Source of the DNA: Anthopleura xanthogrammica
Lineage: Eukaryota; Cnidaria; Anthozoa; Actiniaria; Actiniidae
DNA length: 64,000 bases
Assembly: GCA_964019055.1 (NCBI GenBank)
Contig: OZ025209.1
Coordinates: forward strand, 15,186,867 to 15,250,866
Reading direction: 5' to 3'
Shown here: positions 36,419 through 48,326 of the stretch, in pieces
Layout of the letters: the number at the start of each line of letters is the position of its first letter
How positions within the stretch are numbered: the first letter of the stretch is position 1
Notes under the pieces: generated by a model
What the model was told of the DNA's origin: nothing
What the model saw: only the letters and a program-made list of their open reading frames with translations
Database searches by the model: none
Translations under genes and position numbers: made by a program

Positions 36419-37607
36419 ATCCATCTCGTGTACATTCTTATTCCTGCCTTTTATCCAATCTACCTCGTGTACATTCTTATTCCTATGCCTTTATCCAATC
36501 CATCTCGTGTGCATTCTTATTCCATTGCCTTCATCCAATCCATCTCATGTACATTTTTATTCCTACGTCTTATCCAATCCATCTCGTGTACATTCTTATT
36601 CCTACCCCTTCATCCAATCCATCTCGTGTACATTCTTATCCCTACCCCTTATCCAATCCATCTCGTGTACATTCTTTTTCCTACCCCTTCATCCAATCCA
36701 TCTCATGTACATTCTTATCCCTACCCCTTATCCAATCCATCTCATGTACATTCTTATCCCTACCCCTTATCCAATCCATCTCGTGTACATTCTTATCCCT
36801 ACCACTTATCCAATCCATCTCGTGTACATTCTTTTTCCTACCCTTTCATCCAATCCATCTCATGTATATTCTTATCCCTACCACTTATCCAATCCATGTC
36901 ATGTACATTCTTATCCCTACCCCTTATCCAATCCATCTCGTGTACATTCTTATCCCTACCCCTTATCCAATCCATCTCGTGTACATTCTTATCCCTACCC
37001 CTTATCCAATCCATCTCGTGTACATTCTTATCCCTACCCCTTATCCAATCCATCTCGTGTACATTCTTTTTCCTACTCCTTCATCCAATCCATCTCATGT
37101 ACATTCTTATCCCTACCCTGCTTATCCAATCCATCTCGTGTACATTCTTATCCCTACCACTTATCCAATCCATCTCATGTGCATTCTTATCCCTACCCCT
37201 TATCCAATCCATCTCGTGTACATTCTTATCCCTACCCCTTATCCAATCCATCTCGTGTACATTCTTTTTCCTACCCCTTCATCCAATCCATCTCATGTAC
37301 ATTCTTATCCCTACCCCGCTTATCCAATCCATCTCGTGTACATTCTTATTCCTACCCCTTCATCCAATGCATCTCATGTACATTCTTATCTCTACCCCTT
37401 ATCCAATCCATCTCGTGTACATTTTTTATTCCTACGTCTTCATCCAATCCACCTCGTGTACATTCTTATTCCTACTCCTTCATCAAATCCATCTCATGTA
37501 CATTCTTATTCCTACCCCTTTTCCAATCCATCTCATGTACGTATACATTCTTATTCCTATACGCCCATCCAATCCATCTCATGTACATTCTTATTCCTAT
37601 ACGCCTA
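36419..37607. repeat. Macrosatellite segment A5 (longest A array)
   Basis: About 30 units, mixing 39-, 40- and 41-bp forms (CTACCCTGCTTATCC), with a duplicated CATGTACGTATACATTC near 37538. Confidence 0.96.
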
Positions 37608-38632
37608 GAGTTACACAGAGTAATTGTCTGGACGTGCCCTTCTAGATTGAATTAGAATTGATATTGGAAGTTGATATTTGCGATAAAGTGACCCTAGATA
37701 AGCATAACGAATTTTCCAAAATAATTTTAGCAAATATCAGCCATTAACATAGATAGCCACAAAAATGCGAAGGTGATATTTAACATTTATTTCAAAATTA
37801 AAAATATAATCGATCCAGCTGAGGTAGGACTGACATATGGTCACAAAAAATAGTAGTAGAGTTAGTTTAGTGAGTTTTTTTGGGATATATTTTTTCAATT
37901 TATTTTTCCATTGTGAAAAAAAAAAAAATAGAAAATATTCATGCATGATTTACTATGCTAGAAGTGATGCTCAGAATAATAAACTACCAGGAGCAAAACG
38001 CGCATTTAGCATTCCGCTTGTCCTTTCCAAATTGGAAGACTTAGTTTTTTGGGGATTTATTTGTTTTTATTGCTTGATTAACCAGGACCATACTTCCAGA
38101 CATCGATTGCTGAAGCATCGTATGGACTTACGGCTATGCTGGAGATTTCGGCCCCAACACCGCTATCCCGGGAGGACATTACTGACTGATCAGGAGCTCG
38201 GCCGAAGCCTAAGGGAGAGGTTAGTCGGCCCCTAGACCATAGATGATTAACCCCTTGCTATGACCAGCACACCCGGTATGTCGCTTGTGTCACTGATGGT
38301 TTTGTCGCTATGGTTACTTCTTTCCATGTGGGACGCGTTTTCAAAATCCCAGCCAAGACGAATACACGGATCAGCTTCGAGCAAAAATCAGAACTAAGTT
38401 TTTATCAGTATCGTATCCTTTAAGATACTTTAAAAGAAGGCATTTTAGTATCGAGTGATATAATATACGCAAATGCACGTGCACCGAGCATGCGCATGCG
38501 TATATAAGAAATAACAGCAGTGAAAACAAAGCAAGCAAACAAAATGCAAACAATTGCGACTCAAAGTCTGCCATTCAGATGTTTCCTTTCCCTTCACATG
38601 TAGACCGCGTTAGGACCCTATGCACAGGGGCG
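37608..38632. repeat. Macrosatellite spacer S5
   Basis: Near-identical to S2. One base is lost at CAGGAGCTCGG (others CAGGAAGCTCGG), which shifts the shared plus-strand frame and argues against that frame being a protein. Confidence 0.95.
38501..38508 (+). promoter_or_regulatory. TATA box, S5
   Basis: TATATAAG after GCATGCGCATGCG; 125 bp before B5. Confidence 0.5.
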
Positions 38633-39920
38633 CATTCTGGAGGATCCAATTATGTCCTGGAGGATCCAGTCATATCCTGGAGAATCCAATCATATCCTGG
38701 AGGATCCAATCATATCCTGGAGGATCCCATCATATCCTGGAGGATCGAATCATATCCTGGAGGATCCCATCATATTCTGGAGGATCCAATCATCAAATCA
38801 TATTCTGGAGGATCCAATCATATCCTGGAGGATCCAATCATATCCTGGAGGATCGAATCAGATCCTGGAGGATCCAATCATATGCTGAAGGATCCAATCA
38901 TATTCTGGAGGACCCAATCATAATCTGGAGGATCCAATCATCAAATCATATCCTGGAGGATCCAATCATATCCTGGAGGATCCAATCATATCCTGGGCGA
39001 TCCAATATCATGTCCTGGAGGATCCGATCTTATTCTGGAGGATCGAATCATATCGTGGAGGATCCAATGACATTCTGGAGGATCCAATTATATCCAGGAG
39101 AATCCAATCACATTCTTGAGGATCCAATCATATCGTGGGGGATCCAATCATAATCTGGAGGATCCAACAATCAAATCACATCATGGAGGATACAATCATA
39201 TTCTGGAGGATCAAATCATATCCTGGAGGATCCACTCATATCCTGGAGGATTCAATCATATCCTGGAGGATCCAATCATATCCTGAAGGATCCAATCATA
39301 TTCTGGAGGATCCAATCATATTCTGGAGGATCGAATCATCAAATCATATCCTGGAGGATCCAATCATATTCTGGAGGATCCAATCATATCATGGAGGATC
39401 CGATCATATCCTGGAGGATCCGATCATACCCTGGAGTATCCAATCATATCCTGGAGGATCCAATCATATTCTGGAGGATCGAATCATATCGTGGAGGATC
39501 CAATCTTATCCTTGAGGATCCAATCATCTTCTGGAGTATCCAATCATATCCTGGAGGATCCAATCGTATTCTGGAGGATCCAATCATATTCTGGAGGATC
39601 GAATCATCAAATCATATCCTGGAGGATCCAACCATATTCTGGAGGATCCAATCATACCCTGGAGTATCCAATCATATCCTGGAGGATCCAATCATATCCT
39701 GGAGGATCCAATCATCTTCTGGAGGATCCAATCATATCCTGAAGGATCCAATCATCTTCTGGAGTATCCAATCATATCCTGGAGGATCCAATCATATTCT
39801 AGAGGATCCAATCATATCCTGGAGGATCCAATCATATTCTGGAGGATCCAATCATCAAATCATATTCTGGAGGATCCAATCATCAAATCGTGTTCTGGAG
39901 TATCCGATATATTCTGGAGT
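38633..39920. repeat. Macrosatellite segment B5
   Basis: About 64 units, including rarer forms (ATCGTGGAGG, ATCATGGAGGATAC) that make it the most heterogeneous B array. Confidence 0.97.
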
Positions 39921-41444
39921 AAAGTTTGCCGTTCAGATGTGTAGTCCTCTCATCAGTGAACTTTAGGGCTCTCAGCTGTGTCAATGAACTTAAAACGTTG
40001 GCTTATGTTACTACCAATATATGTATATATATATATATGGCCAGGTTATAAGAGTGTCTCAATTGAGTTAAAACTTATTCGGAAGGCCTTAAAATCAAAG
40101 ACTTAAAAACGTGATAAAATGTTATTCTTGTTCAGTATAAATCTTTACTTCAGTTTTCTTCTAAATTGTAAATCTTAAAGGCTTCTATTTGGACATATAG
40201 TTTACCTAAGCAAAATATGGCGAGAAGCTGAAACATATTGATACTTACTTTAGTATTTCGATCAGTCTTCACTTTCCTATGTAGTTCACATACTGTTCAA
40301 TAGCAGTGCATGTTCTATCGATAAGTCTGCGTATCTAGCTCTAGTTTTTTGCCGCTAAAAAAGAAGTTGAAATATCCATACTCCTTGGGGGAGGGGAGGT
40401 GTGAGTATTAAAGAGTACAAGTAGCTTGCAGATGGATTTTTTGATGTTCGCAAAAACATTACTTTTTTGCATTAAAAACCAAATATCTTACACCGTTGAT
40501 ATATCTATTTGTCTTGCTCTTTTAGAATTTTGTGGTTTTAGCATGAAAATCCATTGTGGAAATTCCGAATCCGTGGATCTACTCCTTGGAATGGACTTTT
40601 CCTAAGTGGAGTGTGGGATCGACAAAAAAGCTACTTTGCTTTTTCAGCTGAAAATCAATGTAAAAAGTCTAACAACACTTTTAAAAATACGTTGACGCAG
40701 TTTTTTTCAATTTCGATGAAAAATGTGGCTTTTATGAAAAGGAAACGGTTAGGGGCACTTAGTGTGATTAAAGTGAATTTATTCCCCATATTTACAATTT
40801 CTTTTCAGCTTCATCAAACAAAAACTCAAATAAGCATTCCAAAATCCATAACTAGTGGCCAAAACACATGCAAAAACAGAAAGAAGTCGGCGATCGTACC
40901 GTTACCATGGCTACAGTAAAGGATAAAAAGAAACTCTATATTCCCAAGGGATAAATATTCTGTAAGGTACATATTAATGTTTTAATTGTATTCAAGTGAA
41001 AGCAGAAAACGTGAAAAGAGGTTTCAATGTATATTCAAGAAGCAATATATGAGTGTGTGTGTCTGTATGTTTATGTGTATGGGCTGCCTGTGGTGCGACG
41101 AACGTCCATGCAGATACCACAGGGAGCCCAACCCACTTATAGATTGTTCTCATAAGATCCAAGTAAGGAATTCAATTTAAGCGTGTACCCATGTATGTCA
41201 AAACAGCAGTCTACCATTTCTCTATCTCAAAAGCATATCATTTTTCCTTTTTTATTCTATAGTTACATTCACAAAGAGATATTTCCAAAATCACGTGACC
41301 CAAAATAAGAAAAGAAAATGTCAAAAGCAAGAAAAGCATCTGTCTCTTTGACTGACTTCAGCTGTCATTAACTTTCTTCCTTTCTTTGTTTCTTAATATG
41401 TCACAGCAGGATACTGGGTAAAATTGCAAGGTGGCATCCAATCT
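39921..41444. repeat. Macrosatellite spacer P5 (long type)
   Basis: Long-type markers throughout, close to P2 and P6; ends with the AATCTATACATATTGTG lead into A6. Confidence 0.93.
41081..41129. other. 49-nt hairpin in P5
   Basis: Unchanged copy with the long-type flank AACCCAC. Confidence 0.75.
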
Positions 41445-42189
41445 ATACATATTGTGTAAATTCTTTTTCTTATACGTCCATCCAATACATCTCGTGTACA
41501 TTCTTATTCCTATGCGTTCATCCAATCCATCTCGTGTACATTCTTATTCCTATGCGTTCATCCAATCCATCTAGTGTACATTCTTATTCCTATGCGTTCA
41601 TCCAATCCATCTAGTGTACATTCTTATTCCTATGCGTTCATCCAATCCATCTCGTGTACATTCTTATTCCTATGCGTTCATCCAATCCATCTAGTGTACA
41701 TTCTTATTTCTATGCGTTCATCCAATCCATCTAGTGTACATTCTTATTCCTATGCGTTCATCCAATCCATCTCGTGTACATTCTTATTCCTATGCGTTCA
41801 TCCATTCCATCTAGTGTACATTCTTATTTCTATGAGTTCATCCAATCCATCTAGTGTACATTCTTATTCCTATGCGTTCATCCAATCCATCTCATGTACA
41901 TTCTTATTCCTACTCCTTATCCAATCCATCTCATGTACATTCTTATCCCTACCCCTTATCCAATCCATCTCGTGTACATTCTTATCCCTACCCCTTAACC
42001 AATCCATCTCGTGTACATTCTTTTTTCTACCCCTTCATCCAATCCATTTCATGTACATTCTTATCCCTACCCCTTTTCCAATCCATCTCATGTACATTCT
42101 TATCCCTACCCCTTATCCAATCCATCTCGTGTACATTCTTTTTCCTACCCCTTCATCCAATCCATCTCATGTACATTCTTATTCCTATA
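41445..42189. repeat. Macrosatellite segment A6
   Basis: About 18 units: ATGCGTTCATCC forms first, then CCCCTTATCC forms before S6. Confidence 0.96.
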
Positions 42190-43219
42190 CGCCTAGAGTT
42201 ACACAGAGTAATTGTCTGGACGTGCCCTTCTAGATTGAATTAGAATTGATATTGGAAGTTGATATTTGCGATAAAGTGACCCTAGATAAGCATAACGAAT
42301 TTTCCAAAATAATTTTAGCAAATATCAGCCATTAACATAGATAGCCACAAAAATGCGAAGGTGATATTTAACATTTATTTCAAAATTAAAAATATAATCG
42401 ATCCAGCTGAGGTAGGACTGAAATATGGTCACAAAAAATAGTAGTAGAGTTAGTTTAGTGAGTTTTTTTGGGATATATTTTTTAAATTTATTTTTCCATT
42501 GTGAAAAAAAAAATAGAAAATATTCATGCATGATTTACTATGCTAGAAGTGATGCTCAGAATAATAAACTACCAGGAGCAAAACGCGCATTTAGCATTCC
42601 GCTTGTCCTTTCCAAATTGGAAGACTTAGTTTTTTGGGGATTTATTTGTTTTTATTGCTTGATTAACCAGGACCATACTTCCAGACATCGATTGCTGAAG
42701 CATCGTATGGACTTACGGCTATGCTGGAGATTTCGGCCCCAACACCGCTATCCCGGGAGGACATTACTGACTGATCAGGAAGCTCGGCCGAAGCCTAAGG
42801 GAGAGGTTAGTCGGCCCCTAGACCATAGATGATTAACCCCTTGCTATGACCAGCACACCCGGTATGTCGCTTGTGTCACTGATGGTTTTGTCGCTATGGT
42901 TACTTCTTTCCATGTGGGACGCGTTTTCAAAATCCCAGCCAAGACGAATACACGGATCAGCTTCGAGCAAAAATCAGAACTAAGTTTTTATCAGTATCGT
43001 ATCCTTTAAGATACTTTAAAAGAAGGCATTTTAGTATCGAGTGATATAATATACGCAAATGCACGTGCACCGAGCATGCGCATGCGTATATAAGAAATAA
43101 CAGCAGTGAAAACAAAGCAAGCAAACAAAATGCAAACAATTGCGACTCAAAGTCTGCCATTAAAATGTTTCCTTTCCCTTCACACGTAGACCGCGTTAGG
43201 ACCCTATGCACAGGGGCGC
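42190..43219. repeat. Macrosatellite spacer S6
   Basis: Near-identical to S2-S5; CATTAAAATGTTTCC replaces CATTCAGATGTTTCC just before B6. Confidence 0.95.
43087..43094 (+). promoter_or_regulatory. TATA box, S6
   Basis: TATATAAG after GCATGCGCATGCG; 126 bp before B6. Confidence 0.5.
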
Positions 43220-45439
43220 ATTCTGGAGGATCCAATTATGTCCTGGAGGATCCAGTCATATCCTGGAGGATCCAATCATATCCTGGAGGATCCAATCATA
43301 TCCTGGAGGATCCCATCATATCCTGGAGGATCCAATCATATCCTGGAGGATCCGATCATATTCTGGAGGATCCAACAATCAAATCATATCCTGGAGGATC
43401 CAATCATATTCTGGAGGATCCACTCATATCCTGGAGGATCCAATCATATTCTGGAGGATCCAATCATATTCTGGAGGATCCAATCATACCCTGGAGTATC
43501 CAATCATATCCTGGAGGATCCAATCATATACTGGAGGATCCAATCATATCCTGGAGGATCCAATCATATCCTGGAGGATCCAATCATCTTCTGGAGGATC
43601 CAATCATATCCTTGAGGATCCAATCATATCCTGGAGGATCCAATCACATTCTGGAGGATCCAATTATATCCTGGAGAATCCAATCACATTCTTGAGGATC
43701 CAATCATATCCTGGAGGATCCAATCATATCCTGGAGGATCCAATCATCAAATCATATCCTGGAGGATCCAATCATATCCTGGAGGATCCAACCATATTCT
43801 GGAGGATCCAATCATACCCTGGAGTATCCAATCATATCCTGGAGGATCTAATCATATCCTGGAGGATCCAATCATCTCCTGGAGGATCCAATCATATCCT
43901 GGAGGATCCAATGATCTTCTGGAGGATCCAATCATATCCTGGAGGATCCAATCATATTCTAGAGGATCCAATCATATCCTGGAGGATCCAATCATCTTCT
44001 GGAGGATCCAATCATATCCTGGAGGATCCAATCATATCCTGGAGGATCCAATCATACCCTGGAGTATCCAATCATATCCTGGAGGATCCAATCATATCCT
44101 GGAGGATCCAATCATATCCTGAAGGATCCAATCATATTCTGGAGGATCCAATTATATTCTTGAGGATCCAATTATCAAATCATATCCTGGAGGATCCAAT
44201 CATATCCTGGAGGATCCAATCATATCCTGGAGGATCCAATATCATGTCCTGGAGGATCCGATCATATTCTCGAAGATCCAACCATAAAATCATATCCTGG
44301 AGGATCCAATCATATTCTGGAGGATCCAATCATATCCTGGAGGATCCAATCATATCCTGGAGGATCCGATCATATTCTGGAGGATCCAATCATCAAATCA
44401 TATCCTGGACGATCCAATATCATGTCCTGGAGGATCCAATCATATTCTGGAAGATCGCATCATATTCTGGAGGATCCTATATCATCAAATCATATTCTGG
44501 AGGATCCAATCATATCCTGGAGGATCCAATATCATATCCTGGACGATCCAATATCATGTCCTGGAGGATCCGATCATATTCTGGAGGATCCAATCATCAA
44601 ATCATATCCTGGACGATCGAATATCATGTCTTTGAGGATCCAATCATATTCTGGAGGACCAACCATCAAATCATATCCTGGACGATCCAATATCATGTCC
44701 TGGAGGATCCAATCATATTCTGGAGGACCAACCAACAAATCATATCCTTGAGGATCCAATCATATTCTGGAGGATCCAATCATATCCTGGAGGATCCAAT
44801 CATATCCTGGAGGATCCGATCATATCCTGGAGGATCCGATCATATTCTGGAGGATCCAATCATCAAATCATATGCTGGAGGATCCAATCATATCCTGGAG
44901 GATCCAATATCATATCCTGGAGGATCCAATCATATTCTGGAGGATCCAATCATATTCTGGTGGATCCAATGATATTCTGGAGGATCCAATCATATCCTGG
45001 AGGATCCGATCATATTGTGGAGGATCCAATCATCAAATCATATTCTGGAGGATCCAATCATATCCTGGAGGATCCAATATCATATCCTGGAGGATCCAAT
45101 CATATTCTGGAGGATCCAATCATATCCTGGAGGATCGAATCATATTCTGGAGGATCCAATCATCAAATCATATTCTGGAGGATCCAATCATATCCTGGAG
45201 GATCGAATCATATTCTGGAGGATCTAATCATCAAATCATATTCTGGAGGATCCAATCATATCCTGGAGGATCGAATCATATTCTGGAGGATCCAATCATA
45301 TCCTGGAGGATCCAATATCGTATCCTGGAGGATCCAATCATATTCTGGAGGATCCATTCATATCCTGGAGGATCGAATCATATTCTGGAGGATCCAATCA
45401 TCAAATCGTGTTCTGGAGTATCCGATATATTCTGGAGTA
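43220..45439. repeat. Macrosatellite segment B6
   Basis: About 111 units. The first kilobase resembles B4 and the rest resembles B2/B3, including the CCTATATCATCAAATC block. It contains the longest stop-free frame of the window (588 codons, 43206-44972). Confidence 0.97.
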
Positions 45440-46954
45440 AAGTTTGCCGTTCAGATGTGTAGTCCTCTCACCAGTGAACTTTAGGGCTCTCAGCTGTGTC
45501 AATGAACTTAAAACGTTGGCTTATGTTACTACCAATATATGTATATATATATGGCCAGGTTATAAGAGTGTCTCAATTGGGTTAAAACTTATTCGGAAGG
45601 CCTAAAAATCAAAGATTTAAAAACGTGATAAAATGTTAATCTTGTTCAGTATAAATCTTTATTTCAGTTTTCTTCTAAATTGTAAATCTTAAAGGCTTCT
45701 ATTTGGACATATAGTTTACCTAAGCAAAATATGGCGAGAAGCTGAAACATATTGATACTTACTTTAGTATTTCGATCAGTCTTCACTTTCCTATGTAGTT
45801 CATATACTGTTCAATAGCAGTGCATGTTCTATCGATAAGTCTGCGTATCTAGCTCTAGTTTTTTGCCGCTAAAAAAGAAGTTGAAATATCCATACTCCTT
45901 GGGGGAGGGGAGGTGTGAGTATTAAAGAGTACAAGTAGCTTGCAGATGGATTTTTTGATGTTCGCAAAAACATAACTTTTTTTCATTAAAAACCAAAAAT
46001 CTTACACCGTTGATATCTATTTGACTTGCTCTTTTAGAATTTGGTGGTTTTAGTATGAAAATCCATTGTGGAAAATCCGGATCCGTGGATCTACTCCTTG
46101 GAATGGACTTTTCCTAAGTGGAGTGTGGGATCGACAAAAAAGCTACTTTGCTTTTTCAGCTTAAAATCAATGTAAAAAGTCTAACAACACTTTTAAAAAT
46201 ACGTTGACGCAGTTTTTTTCAAATTCGATGAAAAATGTGGCTTTTATGAAAAGGAAACGGTTAGGGGCACTTAGTGTGATTAAAGTGAATTTATTCCCCA
46301 TATTTACAATTTCTTTTCAGCTTCATCAAACAAAAACTCAGATAAGCATCCCAAAATCCATAACTAGTGGCCAAAACACATGCAAAAACAGAAAGTCGGC
46401 GATCGTACCGTTACCATGGCTACAGTAAAGGATAAAAAGAAACTCTATATTCCCAAGGGATAAATATTCTGTAAGGTACATATTAATGTTTTAATTGTAT
46501 TCAAGTGAAAACATTAAACGTGAAAAGAGGTTTCAATGTATATTCAAGAAGCAATATATGAGTGTGTGTGTCTGTATGTTTATGTGTATGGGCTGCCTGT
46601 GGTGCGACGAACGTCCATGCAGATACCACAGGGAGCCCAACCCACTTATAGATTGTTCTTATAACATCCAAGTAAGGAATTCAATTTAAGCGTGTACCCA
46701 TGTATGTCAAAACAGCAGTCTACCATTTCTCTATCTCAAAAGCATATCATTTTTCCTTTTTTATTCTATAGTTACATTCACAAAGAGATATTTCCAAAAT
46801 CACGTGACCCAAAATAAGAAAAGAAAATGTCAAAAGCAAGAAAAGCATCTGTCTCTTTGACTGACTTCAGCTGTCATTAACTTTCTTCCTTTCTTTGTTT
46901 CTTAATATGTCACAGCAGGATACTGGGTAAAATTGCAAGGTGGCATCCAATCTA
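45440..46954. repeat. Macrosatellite spacer P6 (long type)
   Basis: Long type. Private changes include GGAAAATCCGGATCC and AACATTAAACGTG. Confidence 0.93.
46590..46638. other. 49-nt hairpin in P6
   Basis: Unchanged copy, the last of six. Confidence 0.75.
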
Positions 46955-47800
46955 TACATATTGTGTAAATTCTTTTTCCTATACGTCCATCCAATACATC
47001 TCGTATAGATCCTTATTCCTATATGTTCATCTAATCCATCTGGTGTACATTCTTATTCCTATGCGTTCATCCAATCCATCTCGTGTACATTCTTATTCCT
47101 ATGCGTTCATCCAATCCATCTCGTGTACATTCTTATTCCTAAGCGTTCATCCAATCCATCTTGTGTACATTCTTATTCCTATGCGTTCATCCAATCCATC
47201 TCGTGTACATTCTTATTCCTATGCGTTCATCCAATCCATCTCGTGTACATTCTTATTCCTATATGTTCATCCAATCCATCTCGTGTCCATTCTTATTCCT
47301 ATATGTTCATCCAATCCATCTCGTGTCCATTATTATTCGTATGCCTTCATCCAATCCATCTCGTGTACATTCTTATTCCTATGCGTTCATCCAATCCATC
47401 TCGTGTACATTCTTATTCCTATGCGTTCATCCAATCCATCTCGTGTACATTCTTATTCCTATATGTTCATCCAATCCATCTCGTGTACATTCTTATTCCT
47501 ATGCGTTCATCCAATCCATCTCGTGTACATTCTTATTGCTATGCGTTCATTCAATCCATCTCGTGTACATTCTTATTCCTATATGTTCATCCAATCCATC
47601 TCGTGTACATTCTTATTCCTATATGTTCATCCAATCCATCTCGTGTCCATTATTATTCGTATGCCTTCATGCAATCGATCTCGTGTACATTATTATTCCT
47701 ATGTGTTCATCCAATCCATCTCGTGTCCATTATTATTCGTATGCCTTCATCCAATCCATCTCGTGTCCATTATTATTCCTAACCCTTCATCCAATTCATT
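46955..47800. repeat. Macrosatellite segment A7 (right edge)
   Basis: About 21 units, nearly all 40-bp ATGCGTTCATCC or ATATGTTCATCC forms. The last ones drift (GTGTCCATTATTATTCGTATG). No S follows; unique sequence begins near 47800. Confidence 0.96.
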
Positions 47801-47936
47801 ACACTAGGTACATTCTTTATATTAGCCATTCACCAAGGTTTAGGGAAAAACTGGGTCGAGTTGCCATTGTATTGCATTTTGGAATTGTTGAGGGCACATA
47901 TTAGATATCAGCCAAGTAAGTTGGTGTTTATATTTA

Positions 47937-48045
47937 ACAAATAGAAAACTTTTATATCAGGCTATGTAAACACGGCATAACGTTTTCTATTTGTTTTATG
48001 AAATATTGAAATTTCCGTGTTTACACAGCCTCATGTAAACACGGC
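47937..48045. mobile_element. Small fold-back element between macrosatellite and GLOD4
   Basis: AACAAATAGAAAAC pairs with GTTTTCTATTTGTTT at 47982-47996. A second pair, CCGTGTTTACA and TGTAAACACGG, follows to about 48045. Confidence 0.5.
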
Positions 48046-48079
48046 TATCAGCCAATCAGAGCGCGCGTTATATCTGAAC

Positions 48080-48080
<1 letters not shown>

Positions 48081-48110
<30 letters not shown>

Positions 48111-48112
48111 CC
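48081..48112. repeat. (TA)n microsatellite
   Basis: Pure TA run about 215 bp before the GLOD4 start codon. Confidence 0.85.
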
Positions 48113-48326
48113 GTGCCCTATTGAAAACAGTCTCACAAATCACTGCAATGTCAACTTGACTCAGTTTTTCCTTTACCTCGAACCCCTCCCCTCCCTACCT
48201 GTTCTATTTTTTTGTTTCTTTGTTCCCAGACTCCACCCAAGTTCCCAAAGTCCAATCCCTTCTCTGTCATATTTAGCCACAGCAACTCCACTTTGTGCCT
48301 CAATGCCTCAATACTCTGCAAACAAG

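Noticed and set aside
37837..38235. 135-codon plus-strand frame shared by S copies as a gene
   Set aside because: S5 has lost one base inside the frame (CAGGAGCTCGG) and S1 diverges; no family recognised.
18059..47800. Ribosomal or histone gene cluster
   Set aside because: No rRNA, 5S or histone sequence or histone 3' stem-loop was seen in S or P.
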